From NCBI GenBank assembly GCA_023053685.1, contig JALIGW010000040.1, positions 1,089,501 through 1,153,500 on the forward strand: a stretch of DNA of 64,000 nucleotides, written 5' to 3'. The notes beneath the pieces were generated by a model. That model made no database searches and was not told where the DNA came from. It saw only the letters and a list, made by a program, of their open reading frames with translations. A program made the position numbers and the translations under genes. How positions within the stretch are numbered: position 1 is the first letter of the stretch; every line of letters starts with the position of its first letter. Source of the stretch: Diadophis punctatus similis. Lineage: Eukaryota; Chordata; Lepidosauria; Squamata; Dipsadidae. Below, one piece after another: positions 13,301 to 25,300 of the stretch.

Positions 13301-16300
13301 TAAAAGTACAAATAAAAGTACAAACCCTAACCCTAATCCTTGCTATAGTCCTGAAAAATAAAATTCAAATTCTGTTACAATTCCTACAATACACTGTTAT
13401 AGCTGTATTGTATGCTTAATTTAATTTAATTCAATATTAATATTAATGTTTTTAGAAATCTGATTTATAAACAACAACAAAACATTTATTAACTAAGCAA
13501 TATTTAGGAATATTTTTACTGCCTAATGGCAGTATTTATCTCTGTAATTCATGAATGGGATATAATTTCTGGGCAGCAGAACTGAGGAAATCCTCTAAAA
13601 TAACAATTGAGAATTAAGTTACTTTTTAAGAATTGAGAACTGTTCTTTATTGCAAATTGTAATTGATGTTTATTCTCACAAACTCTCTTTCTCTCTCTCA
13701 TATAAATTCTAGGCCCCTACAGGAGATCCCACACCATACCCCTCTTCAGCAACCATTTTCCCCAGTCCTGTTGGGAACTCTGAAAACTCTGAGAAAACCA
13801 TACCATCCAACAATGTTTCCATCCAAACCGTCTCTTTAGAAAAAGCCATCCCAACTTCTAACAGTCTTCTGGGAAAAGATTTGGGGAAGGTGCCACAAGT
13901 TATCCCTGTTCCAACTGGCATTCCCATCAATGGTAGTGTTATTGCAGTTCTGACGGATCCTGCTATGGCACCTAGTACTCCTGCTCCAACACCAGGTAAG
14001 AGCAAACTTCCTTCTTTAAATGTTCTTAACCAGGTTCCAAATTCTGGATTCTCTTTTAACATTGCACCAAAGACAAATTTCTTGTGTGTCCAATCACACT
14101 TGGCCAATAAAGAATTCTATTCTATTCTATTGGTATTGTCAACAATGCTTGGAAGATAATTTTGATATGGCCTATCGGCTAATAAATAAACTAAACTAAC
14201 TAGTTTGGAAAATAACTTTTTCCCAATACTTTTATAAAAACAGCAAATTTTGTTATCTTAGTTTAAAAATATCTTTTGATTCTGTTGTACCAGATCTGAA
14301 GACAATTAAGGGGGCATGTGTTTTGATTATTTTCTAGTTTCAGTCTCTACTGACCAGTATGTTTTTAAAATTCTTGTGTGCAACTATTATCCTCATTTTA
14401 GCCTCCTAAAAAAACACTGAATTTAAAAAAAAAGTTTAACTCTTTCTCCAAGAATTTATTCAGTACTCAGGAATATGGATGGTGGCCTGGCTTTGAACTA
14501 TTTAAAATCCAGATGTATTCTTATTAATATGTCTTGCTCTTCTTTCTTTGCGAATGTTGGCTGTTATTTGCTTTTGTCATCTGGCTGTTGCGAGGGAGCT
14601 ATTTAAAGAGACTTGTATTGCTTTCCTTAAATTGAAATAAGATTTGATTATCAGCTTCAGTGCTAACTGTCTGTACCCAAATATTCAAAATACTACAGAG
14701 TTATGGTTCTGTGAGCTCTGACTACATACTTGGACTTTAAAATGTGTCTCAATTTCCAACTCAGAATTCTGACCCTTTGCACATTTATAGAAATCTGAGA
14801 TCCAGGCACCGGGGTAGAAAGTGATGAGAACCTGTGGGTAGTTTTGGGGGAGCATCCCAGAAGGATGATTGAGGTGCCAGTTTTTTTGTTTACTTTTTTG
14901 TGTGTTTTACTGTGTTTGTGATTTTATTGTTTGGAACTGTACTAAGTTGTTCTATAATATGAGCAGCCATGCAAGTCTTATAAATAAATAAGTTCACATT
15001 GAATAAATCAAGATTCCTGCCTCTCCTTGCCTGAGAAATAAAACCAGGGGTGAAATGCTACCGGTTCGGCCCAGTTCGGGCGTACCGGTAGCGGCTGCTG
15101 CTGGTGGTTCGGAGAACCGGTAGCAGCAGCCGTGCGAGCCTCCACCCACCCGCCTGGACACCACCATTTTCTTTTTTTAACCCTATGCGCAAAGCCTTCT
15201 GCGCATGCGCAGATGGTAAAAAGCACATATGACAGTGGCGCGTGCGCTTCCAAACCGGTAGGGAAGGTAAGTAGATTTCACCGCTGAATAAAACTCATAT
15301 TCTCTCCTGAAATGTATCTAGTTTAGCTGGTCTCGTTTGTCACGTACTTCCTAACAAACCACCTTGGTTCAGGGCACAGTGTTCAAACTAGTTTCTCCAG
15401 AAGAGCAAAGTTTTTAATCTTCAGTATTTGCTTAGGGTGGGGCAGTAAAATGTTTTGAGAGATGGGTATTATCTACAAGCCTGAGACCATAATGTACAGT
15501 TCCAGAATATTGTAGCATATTAATTGAGAAGCAGTTGTGGTTAATGGTTACTTGTCTATAATTACCTATTATTTTTATTAAGTATTTTGTTTTTTTTAAA
15601 TGAGTGGCAGTCTTAGCAAGCTTAAAACAAGCAACCCAGTATCAAATTCTAATTTAATAGCCAGTCTCTGTAACAAGTCACCTGTAACTAGAAGCTCTAT
15701 GCACCAAAGACAAATTCCTTGTGTGTCCAATCACACTTGGCCAATAAAGAATTCTATTCTATTCTATTCTATTCTAGTTGTATAAAAGCAGAAAGATATT
15801 TTAGATCCCTTCATAAAACCTATGCCTAAAGAGGGGGAGAAGGAGGAACACACATGCCCAAATGCTCAATGGTTCTTATGTACATCGTAAATCATGTTTG
15901 TTAATCATTTGTTGCAGAAGTCTTCGTATATTAGTCCTGCGTAGCATTTCAGATGTCAATGGAGAAGCATAACATTTGTTAGCAGCTCTTTAAAGCAAAC
16001 AACCCTTTTCCCTTTCTCTTGTGCAGCTGCAAAGGGAAGGTAACTAGTCCCAGGGAAAGATGCAGCTGCTTTAAGAAGTTGCCAGTAGGTGCTACATGAG
16101 CATCTGTGCATTCTGAAACATCTGTTTTCCCTTTGAATCCAACCTATTGTACATATTATAATGAAAAATATAAAATGTGAATTGTCATGAATTGTCAAGT
16201 TCTGTATCTACAATTGCATTAAAGTCTCCTGCCACACACATATTTTCATATTCCAATTCTATAATTTTCCTATGAAGTTTTCCATAAAACTCCTCTTGTT

Positions 16301-19300
16301 TATTAGTAGATGCATATATCGCTATCAACAACACCTGTTTTTGATTCATTGTTACCTCCACCATCAATATTCTCCCATCTTCATCTGCAAATATATGTCT
16401 AGCCTTTATTGTTTCTTTAATATATAGAACCACCCCCCTTTTCTTTTGCTGTGCTAGTGAAAAATATAGTTTCTTTTCATAGATGAGTTCAGTCCATTTA
16501 TGTTGATTGAAAACAGTTTTGGTTTTTCTTCCATTGTTTACTTATAAATAGGTTTTGTTGTAAAACAGGTAAAAGGTTAGGAAAACACTCCCTAAAACCT
16601 TTTTTAAAATGATGGAAGAAATAGGAACTCAAGATGTATGGAGAGAAACACACCCCAAGAAAAATCAGTACTGATTTTATTCAAATAGGCATAAATCCTG
16701 GTCTAGAATAGATATGGTATGGATGTCATCAGAACTGAAAACGTGTACAAAAGATAGAAATAGAACCCAATGTTTGGGCAGATCACAATCCGATAAAAGT
16801 TGAATGGAAAGGACAAAAAAAGAAAATTGAGATGGACATTGAATCAAGCGATATTGCAAGATAAAGAATTTATACAAAATATGGAAAAAGAAATGGACTT
16901 TCCCCCCCCCCCCAAAGGAATCAGGAACGAAGAGACTTCCTTGCACTTCCTTCCTATGGGATACTGCTAAGGCGTATATCCGGGGACTGGTTATAACTTG
17001 CATTGGGGGGGGGGGGGGGACAACAAGAAGAAACAAAATAAGAAAGTGCTAGAAGAACACAAAAGATTAGAATCAGAATTACAGAAAGAACCACAAAAAA
17101 AGAAATTAAAAAATCAAATAGACTTAATAAAACACAAAATGAATCTATTGGAAAAAGATGAACTGGCACAAGAAAATCAAGAGTGCAAAACAAAACTTTT
17201 TTGAAAATGCAAATAAACCAGGAAGATGGCTGGCATACAAACCTTAAAAAAGATAGGGAAAGAAAAATGATACATCGATTAACAGATGAGAAAGGGACCC
17301 TTTATTATTAGAATGAGGACAAAAAAAGAGTTAACAGAATTGGACCAGATATTAACTGGAATGGATGAAAAACTGATGAACAAAATATATTGTTACTTAT
17401 TAGGTATTAAACTTGAAAGTGAACAGGTAAAGGAGACAATGATTGTTTGGGCTAAAAATTTTGGATATGCAATAGAACTAGACAAATGGCAGAAATTGTG
17501 GGATAGAAATGTTAAATTGACTATGGCAACTGCATATAAAGAAAATTTGTATAAAATGTTCTATAGATGGCATTTTGCATCAACAAGACTGGCAAAACAT
17601 TTAGATTTGCTAAATGTTGGAAACACAATCAAATACCTGGTTCATATTACCATATGTGGTGGACATGTCCAAAAGCTAAAAAATACTGGATGAAAATACA
17701 TACTTGGTTGGGAAAAATGATAAAACAGCATTTAGACCTGAAACCAGAAATATTTTTATTGGGCATTCTGCTGGAAACATATGACAAAGGGACTATATAC
17801 TTGATTTTACATGTATTAACTGCAGCTAGAATTGTATATGCACAACAATGGAAGTGTGACGAGATCCCGACAGATGAGAGTGTAATTAAGAAAATATTAG
17901 AATAAATATTGCTTACTGTAGTGTTTTCTACAGTTTTTGTATTTGTTTTTTTTCCTGTTGTGTTTATTTTTGTTGTTGTGTGTATTTAATTGTTATGTTT
18001 TTAAAGGAAAATTCAATAAAATATTTTTTTTAAAGAAAATATTAGAATGTGCAGAAATGGATAGTCTAATGCTTACTATTAAGGACAAAGAAGAAACGGA
18101 ATACTTTTTGACATGGGACTTATTTTACCAATGGTTAGACAATAGAAACAGAAGTTAGAAATGCAGGGACATAAAAAGGATAAATGTTAAAATGGAAATT
18201 TGATAAAATAGACAAGCTAAATATTATTGTTGTTATAGTATCAATGTTATTATGATGAATGCTATTGTAAGCATTTTGATTACAATTGCCTAAAAACAAC
18301 CGTACCCAGACAACACACTGATTGATTGAAATGGAATTTTTACATGTTATTCAAATAAAGTAAATAAAACATTTTTAAAAATGTGAATTGTCCCCAGTTC
18401 TGCTCTGTGTTTGAATGTTAATTTTCCTCCACAGTTATTAAGAAATTGGCAGTTTCTGCTGGAGACAGTGTCCAGGTGACCCTGCCGAAAAATGAAGTGG
18501 AACTGAATGCATATGTCCTAACTCCACCACCTAAAGGTAGGAGCTGAGCAGTCCTATTCAGAATTTGGTAGCCCTTGCAAGTTTGTTTGGTAAATGTATG
18601 TAAGTTCAAGATGGAAGATGACGCTAGGAAGCCTGGCCAAATCTATTTTGGCAATCAAGACTTACTCACATAAATATGGCAGCCCATGATGGCGAACCTA
18701 TGGCACGGGTGCCACAAGTGGCACACGGAGCCATATCGGTGGGCACGCGAGCTCAGGTCCGGCGTGCATGTGTACACCAGCCGGCTGATTTTCGGCCCTT
18801 CTGGGCCCACTGGGAGTCAGGAAACAGGCTGTTTCCAGCCTCCAGAGGGGGTGGGGAAGGCCGTTTTCGCCCTCCCCAGGCTCCTAGAAAGGCTCTGGAG
18901 CCTGGGGAGAGCAAAAAATGGGCGTGCCATTGCATGCTGGGAGTAGGGGGGTCATGCGTGCATGTGCGGGGGTGCATGGAATTATGAGTGTGGGCACGCA
19001 CACATGTGATCCCCCGCATTCCCCCCCCTTTTTGGCACGCGAACCAAAAAAGGTTCGCCATCACTGATGGCAGCTTAAAGAAAACCATTGTTCTGCATAA
19101 GCTGCTCCCACATTGGCATTACTTTTTGAATACTTTTTGACTTGCAAATACAGTATAAGCCCTTCCCATAATCTCTGATCTTCTTCCACTAGGAAGTAGC
19201 TATTCCTATGATTGGAGATTGATTACGCACCCAAAGGATTATAGTGGAGAGATGGAAGGACAGCATTCTCAGATTCTCAAGTTGTCCAAGGTGAGTTTGC

Positions 19301-22300
19301 CTAGAAAGAACTACAGGTAGGAGGTGTCATTGTACAAGGTTCAGATGAATGTGGCAACAAATAAAAGCATTGCTGCCCATGTGTTTCTCTGTTCATTGTA
19401 GATACTCTCTCTCTATTGTCCCACCTGCAAAAGGTTAAATGAATGAAACAAGAATGCAACAGCAACAGATTTAAGGCTCATGGGAATGTAAAAATCGCAC
19501 AATGAGAATGCAGGCTAGTTTAACATGCATTACTTTTTTAGTGTATATGAAGAACGCTTTTAAACCAGAGGTGGGTTCCTCCCAGTTCGGACCGATTCGC
19601 CCGAACCGGTAGCAAACCGCTGGTGATGTCACGATGATGTCACGGAACGAGTTCGGTTGGTGCCGGTCCATGGGCGCCTCCATATTTATTTATTTATTGA
19701 ATTTTTTTTTAATTATTTTTTTTTTAAAAAAATTCCGGAGTTTTTTTCTTCTGCGCATGCGCAGAAGCCGAGTTTTTGTCACTGCGCGTGCGTCGCCATC
19801 TTGTTTTTGGCTTTTTGGGGGGGGGTTGGGGGGATTTTTTCGGTACTGCGCATGCGCGCACAAAGCGCGGGAGGAAGCGAACTGGCAGCGAGGTAAGTTA
19901 GAACCCACCCCTGTTTTAAACAACAACATGTTCCATGGGAGCAGCATATAAAACAGTTTGAAGCTTTTCAATATTTCCATCCCATTTTATCTGAATCTTT
20001 CCTTGGCTCCTAAAAGTTCCCTGAGCACGTGGCAACATCTTTTGGTGACTACTGCTCATGATGGAAGTGGTGGAAAGAGAGGGGAACAGTGTGGTAGCAA
20101 GGCCTGCCTCAGACATGCTGCCAATAGTCCTTGTGGTTGATTTTCTTTTTAACATATCTTCATAGCCTTGCCCTTTTCTTAACAATCCCCACTCGTTTTG
20201 TTTGGCAGCTCACAGTTGGCCTATATGAATTCAATGTGATAGTAGATGGTGATAACGCACACGGAGAAGGGATGGTGAATGTGACGGTTAAACCAGGTAT
20301 GCTCAATAATTGCTTCAAACTCCTTCTGTTCTGCATTGGTTTCCCAGGTCTTATTCTTACCGTTTCCTGTCTTTGTAAACATTTGAAAAGCAAGCTAGGT
20401 GGCCCAAATTATCGCTGACCTGAATATTTTCTAAGCAAAACGTTTGACTTGGTTTTGAGAGAGGAAAAGGAGTGTGTCATTATCACATTCTTTTCACCTC
20501 TTTTCCCTTTCTGTACTTTGTGTGAGCAGCAGCAGTGTTTCTGTTGGTGGTGGTTATATAATTTTTTTGGCAATGCTTCTTCATGATGTGAGATCATACC
20601 CAGGAAGCAATTTGAGCATGAATAATAAATATAAACCATTTTCTGCCCCTCTGAAAACACTATAGGCTTGTCTTGAACTGCAGATGCTCCCCTGGGTTTA
20701 TCCAGTGATGTAATTCTTTGAAAAGAGACAGGTTAAATTTTGACAAGCCACCACTTTCACAACACTAAAACTCACATCATACTGGATTTAGTGCCCTTTG
20801 AGGCAAAACACAGACCTCTGAAATCTTTTTATGACCAGTATCTAACCATTCTGTGTCCTGATTCTCTTAGGAATTCTTCTTATTTCCTTCCTTTGCATGT
20901 ACTCAAGAGAATCTCTCTCAGGGGTTTTGTTCCATCTGTCTGATGAAGTGGGCTTGATCCATGAAGCTTATATGAAAATAAGTTAGCTAGGATGCAACAG
21001 ATTGTTTTTTTATACCAGCAGTCTAATAAGACTGCCTGCTTTTGGAAGTGTTTATTGTTTACCACTAATTATTTTAAGTTGGGCAATACAGCATTGACTA
21101 AATCGCGTTGCCTTGGTTATGAACTGCAAAAGCTCTGTAGAGCTTTTTTTCTGTCTTGTTATTTTAAATACTCTCTATTATCCATCGGAATACTTGCATG
21201 GCATTACTTGCAAAAGATGATTCTTATTATAAGGGCAACCAGAGTGGATATCTCTAATGAATTGCAGTGGGCAGCCAACATTGCTAATCCAGAATTAAGA
21301 CTACAAACATGAATATGAGAGCATGTTAAACATATGCAGCAAATTGAGGACACTCTTGCTTCCCTGTCCACTCGTGGAAAAATGTTAGAAGCTTCATCCA
21401 GAGGCTGTAGAGAATTAATTCTTACGGTTATAATACTACCCTAACTTAATGGCGGGACTGTTTGCCTTACCACCAGGATTTTGAAGCTGAAAAGTTGCTG
21501 TAGCCACCTAATGATTTTACATTTTACAAACATTTCTAGATAATTCAGACTTTTTCATAGATTCTTCGATTAATCCTTACAATAGCCTTTAAAGATAGAA
21601 TAGCACATTGCACAGTGAACAGGAAAGGGTCTTGGAGCTCCAGAGGGTTCATCTTAAGGTTGTCTAGCAAGCACAATCCAGAAACAACATTGAGTTTTTG
21701 TAGTTCTTATTTCTACCACTATGCTCCAATTGAATGAAGTGGATTTCTAAAGGAGATGGCATGTGCCACGAGTATCTTCTAATACCGTGATGGCGAACCT
21801 ATGGCACGCGTGCCAGAGGTGGCATGCGGAGCCATATCTGAGGGCACGCGAGGCGTTGCCCTATGTCAGCCCCAGCGCACTGGACAGCTGATTTTCGGCC
21901 TTCCGGAGGGCGGGGGAGGGCGTTTTCGCCCTCCCCAGGCTTCAAGAAGGCCTCCTGAAGCCTGAGGAAGGCGAAAAACGGGCCAACGGGCCTACTGGAA
22001 GTTCAGAAACGAACTTCCGGTAGGCCCGTTGGGCCCGTTTTTCACCATCCACAGGCTCTGGAGGCTTCAGTGAGGTCTGCGTGCATGCGCGGGGGGGGGG
22101 GGGATTCCGCGTTGGGGGGGTTGTGCGTGCATGCACAGGAAGGGAGGGCATTGCATTCTGGGTGTAGGCACGCGCGTGCGCGTTATCGCGGACACGCGCG
22201 CCCTTTTGTCATCCGAGCAAAAAAAGATTCGCCATCACTGTTTTAATATGTTTCTAGGGAAATTGTCATATTTCTTTTGTCACTGCAGAGCCTCGAGTAA

Positions 22301-25300
22301 ATCAGCCACCTGTGGCCATTGTGTCACCCCCATTCCTGGAGATCTCTCTTCCAACCACCTCAACGGTCATTGATGGCAGCCGTAAGTACTCAAACGTCAG
22401 ACACAGGCAACCAGGGACCGTCATGGATAGCTACTTACTTTATTGTCTACCACCGGTGTTATAGGAATCTCTCCAGACTGCTTGCCTTCCCCTGGGAAGA
22501 ACAAGATAAGGCTTCATGGATCTTGCGGGAGGTCAACCTTAGGCCACTTGCAGCTGTGCAATGACTCCAAGCTAGGCCCTTGCTTGACCCCTCCTTGTAG
22601 CCTAACTGGCAGTTTCCCAGTATCAACATAACCATTGCAATCTGCTCCTGAAAGCATCAGAAAAGCTAGGGAAGGCAACAATAATTCATTAAGAAAAAAA
22701 GAACACGAGAGGTATGCCTTGGAGCACTTCAAGTGTAACTCACTTCTTGGATTTCCTATCTACAAGCCATAACTGCCAAATGCATAACTTAATGTCTAAA
22801 AGACTCAAGGCTTTATGCTACTTTCACACACAAACACACAAAATTAAACGCCTTTTTCAGTTTCCCAGTTCTAGTCCTAAACTTCATGCTGCCATATTTT
22901 CAGGAAGAGATTCCGACACCTGTTCAAAAATAAGCTCTATTTTCCCTTTTCCTTTTCAATAACAAAGAAAGCCATCATAAAGGCTTGTTAATGCAGAGGG
23001 ATAGAATCAAGATCACGCGAAGTGTTAATACCACTTTATAATGCCTTGGTAAGGCCACACTTGGAATACTGCATACAGTTTTGGTCGCCACGATGTAAAA
23101 AGGATGTTGAGACTCTAGAAAGAGTGCAGAGAAGAGCAACAAAAATGATTAGGGGACTGGAGGCTAAAACACATGAAGAACGGTTGCAGCAACTGGGTAT
23201 GTCTAGTTTAATGAAAAGAAGGATCAGGGGAGACATGATAGCAGTGTTCCAATATCTCAGGGGTCGCCAAAAAGAAGAGGGAGTCAAACTTTTCTCCAAG
23301 GCACCTGGGGGTAGAACAAGAAGCAATGGGTGGAAACTAATCAAGGAGAGAAGCAACTTAGAACTAAGGAGAAATTTCCTGACAGTTAGAACAATTAATC
23401 AGTGGAACAGCTTACCTCCAGAAGTTGTGAATGCTCCAACACTAGACATTTTTAAGAAGATGTTGGATAACCATCTGTCTGAAGTAGTGTAGGGTTTCCT
23501 GCGTAAGCAGGGGGTTGGACTAGAAGATCTCCAAGGTCCCTTCCAACTCTGTTATTATTATATTATTATTAAAGGATTTCTGTATTCAAATGGTTGCAAA
23601 TGATGAGGATATAAAAGATCATCAACTTGTATGTTAGCTCTTTCTACTAAATGGCTTTAATTCCTCAAAGTATTTTACGCCAGCCTTCTATACTCTTACC
23701 TCCCCTAAGTACACGTAGTTCTCGATTTACCAACATTCGTTTAGCAATTATTCAAAGTTACAATAGCATTGAAAAAAGCAACTTATACTTTTTTCCAGTC
23801 ATTTTACCATTTTACAATCATTGCAGCATCCCCATGCTCACATGATCAAAATTCAGGCGCTTGGCACCTGGTATGTATTTACATTGGTTGCAGTATCCCA
23901 GGATCGTGGGATCACCCTTTGCGATCTTCCCATGTTGCTTCTGGCAAGCAAATTCAATGGAAATTCTGGTCCCAAATGTGGTCATATGTCAAGGACAACC
24001 TGTATATTGGGACTGTATCTCCTAGCCTTTTCAACCAGCTCAGCCAATCTGGAGATTGTCTCAAAGGGGCTTTTTCCCTTTTTCAAAAGGCAACTGGACT
24101 GTTTTTTCCTTGAGGAGGAGGAAGAAAACATTAAGGGGTGGGGGGAGTATCCATCTATATTGGAATTGAATACCCCTCCCTCAACAGAGGGGGAGGAATA
24201 AGACCCCATCTGTCTCCAGTCTACAATGCAGCCCTAGGAGCTGTTCCAAGAAGTTTCCACAACCAATTGCACCCTGATTCAGGTGAACCCGAGAGCACAG
24301 GTGACTGCAAAGAAATGCAATCCTTCCATACCCCCTCCACCATCCTATCATAACCTGCCCTTCCATTCCCCCCCCCCCCCAGCCATCTGAACTGATGAAG
24401 CTTCTTGGATAAGAAGTGAAAAATTTTCTTCTTGTTCCTCAAGGAAAAAAAAAAGTCCAGTTGTCTTTTGGGGGAAGAAAAAAAAAGCACCTTTGAGACA
24501 AGTTGGATGATTGAGAATCTCCACAGACAATTCTGGAGATTTCTTCTTCAGCACTTCCAAAGGCCATTGGTTTGGGGAAGACTGTTTTACAAAGACGTGG
24601 CCTGTTAGATAGGTTGGCTAGAATTATCTCTGGCCCGTCCAGGGTCTCATCTTCAGTTCTTTCTTGCCCTGCTCATGACATTCTGGAGATTGAAACTGGA
24701 ATCAAATAACCAGAGCATACAAAACATTTGCTAGACCAATTCTTGAATACAGCTCACCTGTCTGGAACCCGCACTGCATATCGGACATCAATACAATCGA
24801 GAGAGTCCAAAAATATTTCACAAGAAGAGTCCTCCACTCCTCTGCTCGCAACAGAATACCTTATTCCACCAGACATGAAATTTTGGGCTTAGATAGCTTA
24901 GAACTTCGTCACCTTCGGTCTGACCTAAATGTAGTTCATAAAATCATCTACCACAATGTCCTACCTGTCAATGATTACTTCAGCTTCAACCGCAACAATA
25001 CACGAGCACACAATAGATACAAACTTAACGTAAACCGCTCCAAACTCGACTGCAGAAAATACGACTTCAGCAACAGAATGATCAATGCCTGTAATGCACT
25101 ACCTGACTCTGTGATTTCATCCCCAAACCCCAAAAACTTTAACCTTAGACTGTCTACAGTCGACCTCACCCCATTCCTAAGAGGTCTGTAAGGGGCGTGC
25201 ATAAGCGCACCATTGTGCCTACCGTCCCTGTCCTACTGTCCTATTGCCTAATTTACCTGTACCTACTTCGCTAATGTTTATGTTTATACCTACTATCTTG

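Larger units (their letters stand above)
16187..18377 (+). mobile_element. L1 insertion with inverted 5' segment, 15-bp target duplication
   Basis: The duplication aaaatgtgaattgtc is at 16172-16186 and 18378-18392. The 3' part (about 16546-18377) is in + orientation: the end of the endonuclease domain (SRIDMVW near 16700), decayed reverse transcriptase sequence, then the ORF2 C-terminal region with FYRWHFAST and [14 protein letters not shown]. It ends in an A/T-rich tail. The 5' part (about 16187-16545) is inverted: on the minus strand it runs from the ORF2 start codon (ATG at 16534-16532, [11 protein letters not shown]) to [12 protein letters not shown]. Most of ORF2 is missing or broken. 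This layout is the signature of twin priming. Confidence 0.85.

Noticed and set aside
13323..13340. Telomere-like ccctaaccctaa
   Set aside because: Only about two units; likewise ggttagggttaggg near 35727 is part of a MITE interior. Not interstitial telomere arrays.
16903..17020. C and G homopolymers of 11-14 bases inside the L1
   Set aside because: Possibly real, but typical of sequencing or assembly error; similar runs at 3361, 22089, 24370 and 49461 show no shared context.
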